Assembly (NCBI RefSeq): GCF_013131805.1
Contig: NZ_JABJRC010000007.1
Location: forward strand, 248,001-312,000
From: Kribbella sandramycini
Lineage (GTDB): Bacteria > Actinomycetota > Actinomycetes > Propionibacteriales > Kribbellaceae
Reading direction: 5' to 3'
Length of the DNA: 64,000 nt
How positions within the stretch are numbered: position 1 is the first letter of the stretch; every line of letters starts with the position of its first letter. This document shows positions 17,180-25,925 of this stretch, in pieces. A program made the translations under genes and the position numbers. Under the pieces are notes generated by a model. The model had not been told where the DNA came from, did not search any database, and saw only the letters and a list, made by a program, of their open reading frames with translations.

Positions 17180-18023
17180 GCTGCGTCTCCTCTCCGACGG
17201 CCATCCGGTCGTGCGGGACATAGTGCCCGACTGGTGAGTAACTTGAGAACCCCTCGGCACCTTCTTCGTCATCGCCGGCAGTCGGTGTCACGGTGACCTG
17301 AGGTGTCGCGGGCAGTACTGGAACAGGTGCGGCCGGCCCGGACCCGGCCGTCGCGCGCAACTGCGCGGCGGCGGCCGCGTTCTCCTCCGCGAGCCCGGCC
17401 AGGTAGGCCCGGCGAGGCGCGTCGGCGGCGTACCGGGTGGTGCGGTCGGCGACGACGACGGCCGGCACCCCGGCCGCGACGGCGTACGCAGGAATGTTGC
17501 CACGGGCAACGCTGTTGGCGCCGATCACCACGCCGCGGCCGATATCGGTTCCGCGGGTGACGGTGACTTTGGTGGCCAGCCAGCAGTCCGGGCCGATCCG
17601 GACCGGCGATTTCACCAGGCCCTGATCCTTGATCGGCAGCCCGAGATCGTCGGTCTTGTGGTCGAAATCGCAGATGTAGGTCCAGTCCGCGATCAGGGTG
17701 GAGGCGCCGATCTCGACGTCCAGGTAGCAGTTCACCGTGACGTCGCGGGCGAACACGACCTTGTCCCCGATCCGCAGCGTGCCCTCATGGGCGCGCAGCC
17801 GGGTCTCGTCACCGAGATGGACCCATTTGCCGAGGACGATCCGGCCGTGGCCGCGCCGGGCCACGATCTCCAGATGCTTGCCCAGGAAGACGAAACCCTC
17901 GGTGACGACCTGCGGGTGCCGGAACTTGAACCAGGCGAACCGCCAGTACCGCTTCAGGTAGTACGGCGTCCACGCCCGGTGGCGCACCACCCAGCGCAGA
18001 TTCGCCACCGACAGCAACCGCAT
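17172..18023 (-). CDS. Left-handed beta-helix (hexapeptide) acyltransferase, Rv3034c-like
   Basis: 283 residues, ATG at 18023. It opens with an actinobacterial N-terminal segment ('NLRWVVRHRAWTPYYLKRYWRF', nt ~17950-18005). Hexapeptide turns then build the beta-helix ('IVLGKWVHLGDETRLRAH', 'LRIGDKVVFARDVTVNC', 'VRIGPDCWLATKVTVTRGTDIGRGVVIGANSVA'). The likely catalytic His is in 'CDFDHKTDD'. After 'AYAVAAGVPAVVVADR' a ~85-residue flexible tail follows. Enzymes of this fold transfer acetyl or longer acyl groups to sugars; in the mycobacterial locus the counterpart is a suspected polysaccharide acyltransferase. It sits 17 nt downstream of the methyltransferase gene and overlaps the following membrane-protein gene. 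Confidence 0.88.
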   Translation of the reverse strand: MRLLSVANLRWVVRHRAWTPYYLKRYWRFAWFKFRHPQVVTEGFVFLGKHLEIVARRGHGRIVLGKWVHLGDETRLRAHEGTLRIGDKVVFARDVTVNCYLDVEIGASTLIADWTYICDFDHKTDDLGLPIKDQGLVKSPVRIGPDCWLATKVTVTRGTDIGRGVVIGANSVARGNIPAYAVAAGVPAVVVADRTTRYAADAPRRAYLAGLAEENAAAAAQLRATAGSGPAAPVPVLPATPQVTVTPTAGDDEEGAEGFSSYSPVGHYVPHDRMAVGEETQRG

Positions 18024-18040
18024 CTACGTACCCTACTGCG

Positions 18041-19015
18041 TCATTCCTTCCCCACCCCACCGCCCCGGACAGGGGCAACCCCAGTAATAGAGACGTTGTA
18101 GTACAGCTCGTCGGGCACGACGTTCGCCAGAACCTTGTCCACCTTCGACAACTGCAGCCACGACTTGTAGGCGAACATCCGCCAGCCGAAACCGAGTTTC
18201 TGCTCCGGTACGGCGGCCTCGAACGTCCGGATCGGCCAGCCCAGCCAGGCCGCGGTCAACTCCTCGGTCACCGTCTTGACCTCGACCGCACCGGCGCGCG
18301 TCGCCATCCGGGCCAGCGTGTCCGGGTCGAAGGTGTGCAGATCGACGACAGCTTCGAGCGCGGCCGCGCGGGACGACTCGTCGAGCTCGGCCTGCGGACG
18401 GCGCCAGCCGGACAGCGCGGGCAGCTTCGTGACGTTCGTGGTCGCCCACCAGGTCAGCCGGGACAGGCGGCGGGCGATGAAGTCGCCGTACCGCGTGGGC
18501 TCACCGCAGATGACGAATCGGCCGCCGGGCTTGAGCACGCGCAGCATCTCGCGGAACGCGAGCTCCACATCGGGAATGTGGTGGATGACGGCGTGCCCGA
18601 TGACGAGGTCGAAGGTGTCGTCGTCGTACGGGAGTTTCTCGGCGTCGGCGACGCGGCCCTCGATCGCGAAGCCGAGCGTCTTGGCGTTCTTCTTCGCGGC
18701 CTCGACCATCCCCGGGGACAGGTCGGTCACATGCGCCTCGTCCATGACGCCGGCCAGTTTGAGGTTGAGCGTGAAGAAGCCGGTGCCGGCGCCGATCTCG
18801 AGCGACTTGCCGTACGGCCAGCCCTGGTCGCCCGCGACATCGGTGAACCGGTCCCGGGCGTAGGTCACGCAGCGCTCGTCGTACGAGATCGACCACTTCT
18901 CGTCGTACGTCGCGGCCTCCCAGTCGTGGTAGAGGACCTGGGCGAGTTTGTTGTCGTTCCAGGCGGCCTCGACCTGCTCGGCGGTGGCGGCGGGCTTCTC
19001 GGCTGAGGTGGTCAT
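18041..19015 (-). CDS. Class I SAM-dependent methyltransferase (Rv3037c/Rv3038c-like)
   Basis: 324 residues. N-terminal 'AAWNDNKLAQVLYHDWEAATYDEKWSISYD' (nt ~18880-18970) is a hallmark of an actinobacterial methyltransferase family. SAM motif I is 'SLEIGAGTGFFTLNL', the acidic residue is in 'VTDLSPGM', motif II 'DLVIGHAVIHHIPD' and motif III 'LKPGGRFVICGEPTRYG'. The C-terminal ~110 residues form a substrate cap. It starts one base after the enoyl-CoA hydratase stop, so the ribosome site lies inside echA and the two are coupled. Substrate unknown; the operon suggests a sugar, lipid or polyketide-like acceptor. Confidence 0.88.
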   Translation of the reverse strand: MTTSAEKPAATAEQVEAAWNDNKLAQVLYHDWEAATYDEKWSISYDERCVTYARDRFTDVAGDQGWPYGKSLEIGAGTGFFTLNLKLAGVMDEAHVTDLSPGMVEAAKKNAKTLGFAIEGRVADAEKLPYDDDTFDLVIGHAVIHHIPDVELAFREMLRVLKPGGRFVICGEPTRYGDFIARRLSRLTWWATTNVTKLPALSGWRRPQAELDESSRAAALEAVVDLHTFDPDTLARMATRAGAVEVKTVTEELTAAWLGWPIRTFEAAVPEQKLGFGWRMFAYKSWLQLSKVDKVLANVVPDELYYNVSITGVAPVRGGGVGKE

Positions 19016-19016
19016 G

Positions 19017-19796
19017 TCACTGTCCTTTAAAGGCGGCCTTACCCGGGCCGTTCTCGACGAAAGACTTCATTCCGGTACTGCGGTCCTCGGTGGCGAACAG
19101 GGCCGCGAACTGCTGGCGCTCGATCTCCAGGCCGGTGGCGAGATCGACGCCGAGGCCGGCGTCGATCGCCTCCTTCGCCGCCCGCAGAGCCAGCGCGGCG
19201 CCGTTCGCGAACTGCGCGGCCCAGGCGACCGCGGCGGTGTACACCTCGGCGGCCGGGACGACCCTGTCGACCAGGCCGATCTGCAGCGCCTCGGCGGCGT
19301 CGACGAAGCGGCCGGTGTAGATCAGATCCTTGGCCTTGGACGGGCCGACCAGGCGGGACAGGCGTTGCGTACCGCCCGCGCCGGGGATGATGCCGAGCAG
19401 GATCTCCGGCTGGCCGAGCTTGGCGTCGTCCGCGGCGATCCGGTAGTCGGCGCAGAGCGCGAGCTCGCAGCCGCCGCCGAGCGCGTAGCCGGTGACGGCG
19501 GCGACGGTCGGCTTGGGGATTGCCGCGACGGCGGCCAGCGACGACTGCAGCGGGCCGGAGCGCTTGACCATGTCGGCGTACGACATGTCGGCCATCTCCT
19601 TGATGTCCGCGCCGGCGGCGAAGACCTTCTCACCGCCGTACACGACCACCGCGCGGACGTCGTCGTTCGCGGCGGCCTCCAGAGCGGCGGCCCGGATCTC
19701 CTCCTGGACCTGGACGTTCAGCGCGTTCATCTTCGGCCGATCCAGCCGGATCGTCCCGACCCCGTCACTCACGGTCAGGTTGACGAACTCACCCAT
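19017..19796 (-). CDS. Enoyl-CoA hydratase/isomerase family protein (EchA17-like)
   Basis: 259 residues, normal for crotonases. The oxyanion-hole segment 'AAGADIKEM' and both catalytic glutamates, in 'GYALGGGCELAL' and 'PEILLGIIPGAGG', are present (nt ~19380-19500). It therefore looks like an active 2-enoyl-CoA hydratase of beta-oxidation. First gene of the minus-strand operon. From memory, echA17 (Rv3039c) is the neighbour of the same methyltransferase in M. tuberculosis, which supports a conserved locus. Confidence 0.94.
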   Translation of the reverse strand: MGEFVNLTVSDGVGTIRLDRPKMNALNVQVQEEIRAAALEAAANDDVRAVVVYGGEKVFAAGADIKEMADMSYADMVKRSGPLQSSLAAVAAIPKPTVAAVTGYALGGGCELALCADYRIAADDAKLGQPEILLGIIPGAGGTQRLSRLVGPSKAKDLIYTGRFVDAAEALQIGLVDRVVPAAEVYTAAVAWAAQFANGAALALRAAKEAIDAGLGVDLATGLEIERQQFAALFATEDRSTGMKSFVENGPGKAAFKGQ

Positions 19797-19852
19797 ACCT
19801 AGTGCTCCTTCGCTGGTCCTACCGGCGGGTCACATCCCCGGAACCGTACCAG

Positions 19853-19875
19853 CCCCGCTGCCTGGGGCAGCGGGG
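19853..19875 (-). terminator. Terminator-like hairpin after the Gfo/Idh pair
   Basis: A perfect 10-bp stem CCCCGCTGCC / GGCAGCGGGG with a 3-nt loop, 11 bp past the stop of the second dehydrogenase gene. No T-run follows it. Confidence 0.65.
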
Positions 19876-19886
19876 AGGAGAGACGC

Positions 19887-20930
19887 CTACAGGTCCACAG
19901 GCTGGCCCGAGAGTGCGGAGCGGCGGGCCGCGTCCACGATCCTCAAGGTGCGGAGGCCAACGTTGCCGTCCGGCTGCGGGACCACCGCGGGTGGTTTGCC
20001 GGCTACCGGCGGGCCGGCGGTGCGGACGGCGTCCAGGAAGGTGTCGAGGAGGGACTCGTCGAGGTTGGGGCCGATCCCCAGGAACACCTCGCCATTGGCG
20101 TCCGTTCCGGTGAGGTGCGGGAGGAAGGGCTCGATTTCGACGGAGCCGTTGGTGCCGGTGACTTCGAGCGAGACGCCACCCCAGGTGGGGCCGTTGTCGG
20201 GGACGGACCAGGAGCAGTCGATGGTGGCCAGGAGGCCGTTGTCGTAGGTGACGGTCACCAGGCCACCGGTCTCTACGGCGACATCCTTGTCCTGGTGCAG
20301 GATGCGGTTGGAAGCGGCGTAGACGCGGGTTGCGGAGGCGCCGCCGGTGAGGCCGTCGATCAGATCGGCACAGTGCACGGTGTGGTCGACCAACGCGCCG
20401 CCTCCGGCCAGAGTCGCGTCGGTGAACCACTGGCGCGAGTCGTAGGGGATCTTGCCGTTGTTGGTGCCCAGTACGGCGAACACGTCACCTAGCCGACCGG
20501 CCTCGACCATCGCGCGCAGGCGAAGGTACGACGGCGCGAAGCGCACCGGGTAGGCGATCATCAGGATCGACCCGGCTGCTGCGCAGGCAGCGAGCATGGC
20601 CTCGCCGTCCGCCACCTCAGTTGCCAGCGGCTTCTCACACAGGACGTGTGCGCCGGCAGCGGCGGCTCGTTCGACCAGTGCGCGGTGGCCGGCGTTTTCC
20701 GACGTGACGACGACCGCATCTGGTCCCCACGCGAACAGTTCGTCGTACGAGTCGACGTACGGCACTCCGAGCTCCGCAGCGAACTCAGCACCGCGCGGAC
20801 CGGCGTCCGGCGCCGCAGCGCCATCCGGGTCGGCTGACAGCACCTCGACGTCCGGCATCTGTCCCAGCAGCCAGGCGTACGACGCAGCATGCGTGTGCGC
20901 GAACGAAGCGATTGCAACCTTCAGAGTCAT
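19887..20930 (-). CDS. Gfo/Idh/MocA family NAD(P)-dependent oxidoreductase (second of pair)
   Basis: 347 residues. The N-terminal Rossmann part starts 'MTLKVAIASFAHTHAASYAWLL', an unusual version of the usual GxGxxG with a His-rich turn. The family's 'LCEKPLATEVADG' loop with its catalytic Lys is intact (nt ~20605-20645). The C-terminal half has 'GGGALVDHTVHCADLIDGLTGG', the substrate-binding His region. It starts in an ATGA overlap with the upstream paralogue, so they are co-translated. Such pairs commonly oxidise sugars, inositols or amino sugars; substrate not readable from sequence. Confidence 0.9.
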   Translation of the reverse strand: MTLKVAIASFAHTHAASYAWLLGQMPDVEVLSADPDGAAAPDAGPRGAEFAAELGVPYVDSYDELFAWGPDAVVVTSENAGHRALVERAAAAGAHVLCEKPLATEVADGEAMLAACAAAGSILMIAYPVRFAPSYLRLRAMVEAGRLGDVFAVLGTNNGKIPYDSRQWFTDATLAGGGALVDHTVHCADLIDGLTGGASATRVYAASNRILHQDKDVAVETGGLVTVTYDNGLLATIDCSWSVPDNGPTWGGVSLEVTGTNGSVEIEPFLPHLTGTDANGEVFLGIGPNLDESLLDTFLDAVRTAGPPVAGKPPAVVPQPDGNVGLRTLRIVDAARRSALSGQPVDL

Positions 20931-21949
20931 GCCACCGCTCCTGACGAGGTGAAGGACTTCATGTCGATGGTCTGACCGGATTCCATGGACGCCCGCGCCG
21001 CCTCAGCGAGGTAGACCGCCGCAGCGCCGTCCGCACCGACCACGCGGGGCTCCGGCCCGCCACGCAGCCCGATTGCCAGCTCACGAAGCTGTGTCAGATA
21101 AGGGCTCTCCCCCAGCGCGTTCTCCGGGATCAGCAGGTCGACGTCGCCGCCGCCCTCCTGCAGCTCCTCGATGAAGCCGGTGTCCGCACTGGACGTGTGC
21201 TTCAGCACGCCGGATGCACCGGCGAGATGGAAGCCGGTCCGGAACGGCGTCCCCGGCACACCCCAGGTCGCACGGCACAGCGAGACCGCACCGGACTCGT
21301 GCGTCAGTGTCACGTGTGCAGCGACGTTCACCGGGCTGACGCCGTCGACAGTCGGCGGGTTCTGCACGGCGTACACGCTGGTGACCGGGCCGCACAGCCA
21401 CTGCGCCTGGTCGAGGTCGTGCACCATCAGGTCCATGATGACGCCGCCGGAGCGTGCGACGTCGCGGTACCAGTCCGACCCGGCCGGTGACGATGCCTGC
21501 CGGAAGAACCGCGCTACGGCGATCGGGCCGATCCGGCCTTCGTGCACCGCGTCGTACGCCGCCTTGTACTCCGGGAAGTAGCGGACGACATGCGCCGGGT
21601 AGACCTTCACCCCGGCCGCCGCGGCCGCGGCCATCACCTCGTGCGAGTCGGCCGCGGTGAGCGTCAGCGGCTTCTCGCAGATCACGTTCTTGCCGGCGGC
21701 GATCGCGGCCAGCGTCAGCTCCTTGTGCGTCGGCGACGGCGTGACGATGTCGACGAACTCGGCCTGGGCGAGCACTTCGTCCAGTGTCGGCGCCACCTCC
21801 AGGCCGTACTCCTCGGCCAGCGCCTCGGCGCCCTCGACCGAGTGCACCAGGATGCGCGCTCCGAGCGCCTTCCACGCCGCGACATGGACGTGGGCAATGT
21901 TGCCCGCGCCGATCAGGCCAACAGTCAGATCGGCCAGCTGTTCCGCCAT
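20927..21949 (-). CDS. Gfo/Idh/MocA family NAD(P)-dependent oxidoreductase (first of pair)
   Basis: 340 residues. Typical N-terminus 'VGLIGAGNIAHVHVAAWKALGA' (nt ~21855-21930), 'ICEKPLTLTAADSHEVM' with catalytic Lys, and 'RSGGVIMDLMVHDLDQAQWLCG' for the catalytic His/Asp region. ATG with GAGGG upstream. It is divergent from glgX, and the 152-bp spacer contains an AAGTT/AACTT inverted repeat. No transporter or kinase accompanies the pair inside the window, so the substrate is open; sugar or cyclitol catabolism is the usual setting. Confidence 0.91.
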   Translation of the reverse strand: MAEQLADLTVGLIGAGNIAHVHVAAWKALGARILVHSVEGAEALAEEYGLEVAPTLDEVLAQAEFVDIVTPSPTHKELTLAAIAAGKNVICEKPLTLTAADSHEVMAAAAAAGVKVYPAHVVRYFPEYKAAYDAVHEGRIGPIAVARFFRQASSPAGSDWYRDVARSGGVIMDLMVHDLDQAQWLCGPVTSVYAVQNPPTVDGVSPVNVAAHVTLTHESGAVSLCRATWGVPGTPFRTGFHLAGASGVLKHTSSADTGFIEELQEGGGDVDLLIPENALGESPYLTQLRELAIGLRGGPEPRVVGADGAAAVYLAEAARASMESGQTIDMKSFTSSGAVA

Positions 21950-21971
21950 GAGACCCTCACTTGAGTCCGGA

Positions 21972-21987
21972 AAGTTTGTCGTAACTT
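21972..21987. promoter_or_regulatory. Candidate operator between the Gfo/Idh operon and glgX
   Basis: AAGTT-TGTCGT-AACTT, a perfect 5-bp inverted repeat 23 bp before the dehydrogenase start and ~115 bp before glgX. A second short one (AGGA-ACGA-TCCT) follows at ~21988-21999. Its A/T content is higher than the surroundings. Candidate ROK/LacI-type site. Confidence 0.3.
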
Positions 21988-22101
21988 AGGAACGATCCTT
22001 GCGTATCATTGCGCACAGACGATCGCAACCACCGTCTCATGAACACAACCCTGTCAGTTGGGGCCGACGCACCCCACCATCCCACCGGCCACGGAGGTCT
22101 T

Positions 22102-24213
22102 GTGCAGAATGTGCCGGTGACCGAAGCGACCGCCGCCCCGCCCGCCGCCGGGCCCTCCGATGAGCCCGGGCCACGGCTGGGAGCAGTGGTCCACACCGAT
22201 GGGACGACGTTCACGCTGTGGGCGCCCGCGGCCGAACGAGTCGAGCTGGCCCTGGTCGCGGACGACGGCAGCCAGCGCAACCTCGACCTGGCCCACACCG
22301 GCGAGTTCTGGACCGGCTTCGTGCCCGGTGTCGGCCCGGGGCAGCGCTACGGCTACCGCGTGCACGGGCCGTTCGACCCGGCGCACGGTCTGCGGTTCAA
22401 CCCGTCCAAGCTGCTGCTCGACCCGTACGCGCGCGCGGTCGACGGAGAGCTCGACTTCGCGAACCCCCTGATCTACGACTCGTCGGACGGCGACTCCGCC
22501 GGCCACGTCCCGGTCAGCGTCGTAGTGGCCCAGTCCGAGCCGCCACCACCGATCTGCAAACCGGTGCACTGGGGCGAGACGGTCATCTACGAGCTGCACA
22601 CCAAGGGCTTCACGAAGCTGCACCCCGACGTACCGGAGCACCAGCGCGGCACGTACGCCGGTCTGGCGCACCCCTCGGTCATCAACTACCTGACCGAGCT
22701 GGGTGTCACGTCGGTCGAGTTGCTACCGATTCACCAGTTTCTGACCGAGCCGGCGATCGCTGCGCGCGGCCTGCCGAACTACTGGGGCTACAACACCCTC
22801 GGGTACTTCGCGCCGCACGCGGCGTACTCGTCGGCCGGCTCCCGTGGCGAGCAGGTGGCCGAGTTCAAAGCGATGGTGGCCGCGTTCCATGCCGCAGGCA
22901 TCGAAGTGATCCTGGACGTGGTCTACAACCACACTGCCGAGGGCGGCTTCGACGGCCCGACGCTGAGCTTCCGCGGGATCGACAACCGCGCCTACTACCG
23001 GCTGGGCCACGGCGGCACCATGTACGACGTCACCGGCACCGGCAACTCGGTGAACACCTCGCACCCGCAGGTCCGGCAGCTGATGATGGACTCGCTGCGC
23101 TACTGGGTCGAGGAGATGGGCGTCGACGGTTTCCGGTTCGACCTGGCCGTCACGCTGGTCCGGAACGAGCGTCACGAGGTCGACCTGGTCGATCACCCCT
23201 TTCTGTCCGAGGTCGCGGCCGATCCGGTGCTCAGCACCGTCAAGCTGATCTCAGAGCCGTGGGACATCGGCAACTTCGGCTACCAGGTCGGCAACTTCGG
23301 GACGCCGTGGTCGGAGTGGAACGGCAAGTTCCGCGACAGCGTTCGCGACGTCTGGCGGAACACCTCCGACGGCGTGAAGGACCTCGCCTACCGGCTGTCC
23401 GGCTCCAGCGACCTGTACGGCGACGACGGCCGCTACCCGTATGCGTCGATCAACTTCGTCACCGCGCACGACGGCTTCACCCTGCGCGATCTGGTCAGCT
23501 ACGACCACAAGCACAACGAGGCGAACCACGAGGACAACCGGGACGGCACGGACGACAACAGGTCCTGGAACTGCGGAGTCGAGGGTGAAACCGCCGACGG
23601 CGAGGTCGTGGCGCTGCGGAAACGCCAGATGGCCAATCTGATGTCGACACTGATCCTATCGACCGGCGTCCCGATGCTGACCATGGGCGACGAGTGCGGG
23701 CGCACCCAGGGCGGTAACAACAACGCTTACTGCCAGGACAACGAGATCTCCTGGTTCGACTGGGCTCTGCCCGAGCAGTGGGCCGACCAGCTCGCCCTGA
23801 CCAAGAAGCTGATTGCACTGCGGGCAGCGCATCCGACACTGCGGCAGTGGCACTACTTCTCCGGGCAGCCGGTCGTACCGGGCGGCCGGAAGGACCTGTC
23901 CTGGATCGCGCCGCACGGCGGTGAGATGACGGATGCCGACTGGCACGACGGCAGTCTGCGCACGATCGGCATGTTCCTGGCCGGGGACGCGCTGCGGGCG
24001 CTGGACGCCGAGGGGAACGCGCTGACCGACAGCTCGTTCCTCCTGGCGCTGAACGCGACGCCGGAGGTGCGGAACGTCGTCGTCCCGGATGCGTCCTGGG
24101 CGCCGGGGTACGAGGTGGTGCTGGACACCAGCAACAGCTTCGTCACCGAGGTGGAGGCCGGTGCGACCGTACCGCTCCCACCGCGCTGTTTGGTGCTGCT
24201 TCGCGCGCTCTGA
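22102..24213 (+). CDS. glgX: Glycogen debranching enzyme GlgX (GH13_11 isoamylase type)
   Basis: 703 residues from GTG 22102 with GGAGG at 22093-22097. The frame is open to 22009, but the first 31 codons are not conserved-looking. Residues ~25-120 form a CBM48-like domain ('GTTFTLWAPAAERVELAL', 'YGYRVHGPFDPAHGLRFNP'). The catalytic barrel shows GH13 regions 'VILDVVYNHTAEG', 'GVDGFRFDLAVTL' (nucleophile Asp), 'LISEPWDIG' (acid/base Glu) and 'FVTAHDGFTLRDLVSYDHKHNEAN'. It hydrolyses alpha-1,6 branches of phosphorylase-limited glycogen, acting with GlgP encoded 6 kb away. Divergent from the dehydrogenase pair. Confidence 0.95.
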   Translation: MQNVPVTEATAAPPAAGPSDEPGPRLGAVVHTDGTTFTLWAPAAERVELALVADDGSQRNLDLAHTGEFWTGFVPGVGPGQRYGYRVHGPFDPAHGLRFNPSKLLLDPYARAVDGELDFANPLIYDSSDGDSAGHVPVSVVVAQSEPPPPICKPVHWGETVIYELHTKGFTKLHPDVPEHQRGTYAGLAHPSVINYLTELGVTSVELLPIHQFLTEPAIAARGLPNYWGYNTLGYFAPHAAYSSAGSRGEQVAEFKAMVAAFHAAGIEVILDVVYNHTAEGGFDGPTLSFRGIDNRAYYRLGHGGTMYDVTGTGNSVNTSHPQVRQLMMDSLRYWVEEMGVDGFRFDLAVTLVRNERHEVDLVDHPFLSEVAADPVLSTVKLISEPWDIGNFGYQVGNFGTPWSEWNGKFRDSVRDVWRNTSDGVKDLAYRLSGSSDLYGDDGRYPYASINFVTAHDGFTLRDLVSYDHKHNEANHEDNRDGTDDNRSWNCGVEGETADGEVVALRKRQMANLMSTLILSTGVPMLTMGDECGRTQGGNNNAYCQDNEISWFDWALPEQWADQLALTKKLIALRAAHPTLRQWHYFSGQPVVPGGRKDLSWIAPHGGEMTDADWHDGSLRTIGMFLAGDALRALDAEGNALTDSSFLLALNATPEVRNVVVPDASWAPGYEVVLDTSNSFVTEVEAGATVPLPPRCLVLLRAL

Positions 24214-24307
24214 CTGGGGCGGCGGGGCGGGGAAGGAATCTGGCTAGCTTGTTAACCTTCGCCTTGTACCTTCTTTGGTCACCTGCTGTTAACCCATGGG
24301 GGGACCA

Positions 24308-25060
24308 ATGTTCTTTCGGCAACGGACTACGCCGATCGGCGCGCTGCACCGCGCGATCATGCGCTGGGGTGAGGCCGAGCGGACCAGCTCTCGCCTCGCT
24401 GTCCAGCGCTGGCTCGACGGCGTCGCGTACGTCGACGTCCAGGCCCGTACGTACGCCGACTACTGGACGAAGCAGAACACGCAGGCCCTGGCTGCCGACG
24501 GCCCGCTGTGGGTCGTCCTCGGCGATTCGACTGCACAAGGCCTCGGTGCGTCCTCCCCACTGCACGGCTACGTCGGCCAGGTCCTGAACGCCCTCCGCCG
24601 TACCGGAAGCCCTTGGCGCGTCCTCAACCTGTCCCGCTCCGGCGCACAGACCAAACACGTGCTGGACGACCAGCTCCCACTCCTCGACGGCATCCGGCCC
24701 GCCCTGGTCACCTGTGGCATCGGCAGCAACGACATCCTCGCCACCCCACCGAAGCGCTTCCGCGATCACCTCCGTGAAGTGATCGAGCGGTTGCCCTCTT
24801 CAGCCGTCGTCATGGACCTGACCGTTCCGGACCGCCTGTGGCGCGTCGGCGGCGCAGTCAGCCCGTACGTCTCCGGCATCAATCAGCACATCAGTACGAC
24901 GGCTGCCGGGCGCGGTCTGCCCGTCGCTGAGGTCTCCCGGCACGCTAGGCCCCCGTGGCGCGGCATGCTCGCCCCCGACAACTTCCACCCCAACAACCTC
25001 GGCTACCGCCGGCACGCCGACGCCCTGCTCGCGGCACTCCCGAGCGGCGTCCGCAGCTAG
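24308..25060 (+). CDS. SGNH/GDSL-family hydrolase
   Basis: 250 residues. I use ATG 24308, for which the GGGGGGA at 24298-24304 is a ribosome site; an in-frame ATG at 24296 lies just before it. Blocks I, III and V are all present: 'VLGDSTAQGLGAS' (Ser), 'CGIGSNDI' (Asn) and 'DNFHPNNLGY' (Asp/His). No signal peptide or membrane helix, so a cytosolic esterase, lipase or deacetylase is likely. Upstream sequence carries two direct copies of GTTAACC (24251 and 24288). Natural substrate unknown. Confidence 0.9.
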   Translation: MFFRQRTTPIGALHRAIMRWGEAERTSSRLAVQRWLDGVAYVDVQARTYADYWTKQNTQALAADGPLWVVLGDSTAQGLGASSPLHGYVGQVLNALRRTGSPWRVLNLSRSGAQTKHVLDDQLPLLDGIRPALVTCGIGSNDILATPPKRFRDHLREVIERLPSSAVVMDLTVPDRLWRVGGAVSPYVSGINQHISTTAAGRGLPVAEVSRHARPPWRGMLAPDNFHPNNLGYRRHADALLAALPSGVRS

Positions 25061-25063
25061 TTC

Positions 25064-25094
25064 TTTACTCTCCCCCTGGGGCAGGGGGTTTGAT
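25064..25094 (+). promoter_or_regulatory. MerR-type promoter with 19-bp spacer and palindromic operator
   Basis: TTTACT (25064-25069), a 19-nt spacer holding the palindrome CCCCCTG-GGG-CAGGGGG (25072-25088), then TTTGAT (25089-25094). The overlong spacer with a centred dyad is the hallmark of promoters twisted into register by MerR proteins. The expected start site (~25101) coincides with the GTG of the regulator gene, so the mRNA is probably leaderless. Confidence 0.75.
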
Positions 25095-25100
25095 GTTCGG

Positions 25101-25925
25101 GTGTTGACGATCAGTGAGTTCGGACGGCGAGCTGGGCTTTCCCAGAAGGCTCTGCGGCTGTACGACGTGTCCGGGTTGCTCCCGCCGGCCCGCGTCGACC
25201 CGGCCAACGGGTACCGGTTCTACGACGAGGAGCAACTGGATCGGGCCCGGCGGATCAGCGTGCTCAGGCAGCTGGAGATGCCACTCAGCACGATCAGCGA
25301 GGTGCTGGCCTGTTCCGACGCGGACGCCGTCGTTCGGCTCGACCGTTGGTGGGCGGCCGAGGAGGCCACGACTGCGGCGCGGCGAGCGACGCTGGAGTAC
25401 CTGCGTGGCCGGTTGAATCGCACCGGCGTCCCGGAGCTGACACCGCGGCCGGTGCTGGTACGCGACGTACCGGAGACGAAGATCGCCTCCATCCGGGCCG
25501 AGACGAACCAGCAACTGCTCGTCGGTGTGATCGTGTCGGCCACCGACGAGATCGCCTCCTATCTGACTGCCGCGGGCGCGCAGCGGACCGGTGAATCGTG
25601 GGTGATCTACCACGACCCGATCACCCCCGAGGGCGAAGGCACGGTTGAGATGTGCGTGCCGTTCACCGGTTTGGTCGACCCCTCCGGGGCAATCGCGATC
25701 CGGGTCGAGCCTGCGCACCAGGAGGCGTACTGCACGATCACGATGGACGAGTGCGCGTTCCCGCGGATCATGCATGCCTACGACCTCGTCTTCGACTGGG
25801 TCCGGTCCGCCGGCCGTCCGGAAGCCGGGTCGCCACGTGAGGTCTACCGGCCCGACTGCCACCTCCTCCCCCGTGACGCACCGGCCGTCGACATTGCCCT
25901 GCCAGTGATCGAAAGGACAGCCTGA
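25101..25925 (+). CDS. MerR family transcriptional regulator with GyrI-like effector domain
   Basis: 274 residues from GTG 25101. The N-terminal wing-helix is 'LTISEFGRRAGLSQKALRLYDVSGLL' (nt ~25104-25180) and the dimerisation segment 'ISVLRQLEMPLSTISEVLAC'. Residues ~120-270 form a GyrI-like effector domain ('TKIASIRAETNQQLLVGVIVSA', 'GTVEMCVPFTGLVDP', 'EAYCTITMDECAFPRIMHAY') typical of drug-sensing activators. It sits directly behind a MerR-style promoter, so autoregulation is likely. Its TGA overlaps the ATG of the transglutaminase-like gene (TGATG), making that gene its co-expressed partner. Confidence 0.93.
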   Translation: MLTISEFGRRAGLSQKALRLYDVSGLLPPARVDPANGYRFYDEEQLDRARRISVLRQLEMPLSTISEVLACSDADAVVRLDRWWAAEEATTAARRATLEYLRGRLNRTGVPELTPRPVLVRDVPETKIASIRAETNQQLLVGVIVSATDEIASYLTAAGAQRTGESWVIYHDPITPEGEGTVEMCVPFTGLVDPSGAIAIRVEPAHQEAYCTITMDECAFPRIMHAYDLVFDWVRSAGRPEAGSPREVYRPDCHLLPRDAPAVDIALPVIERTA

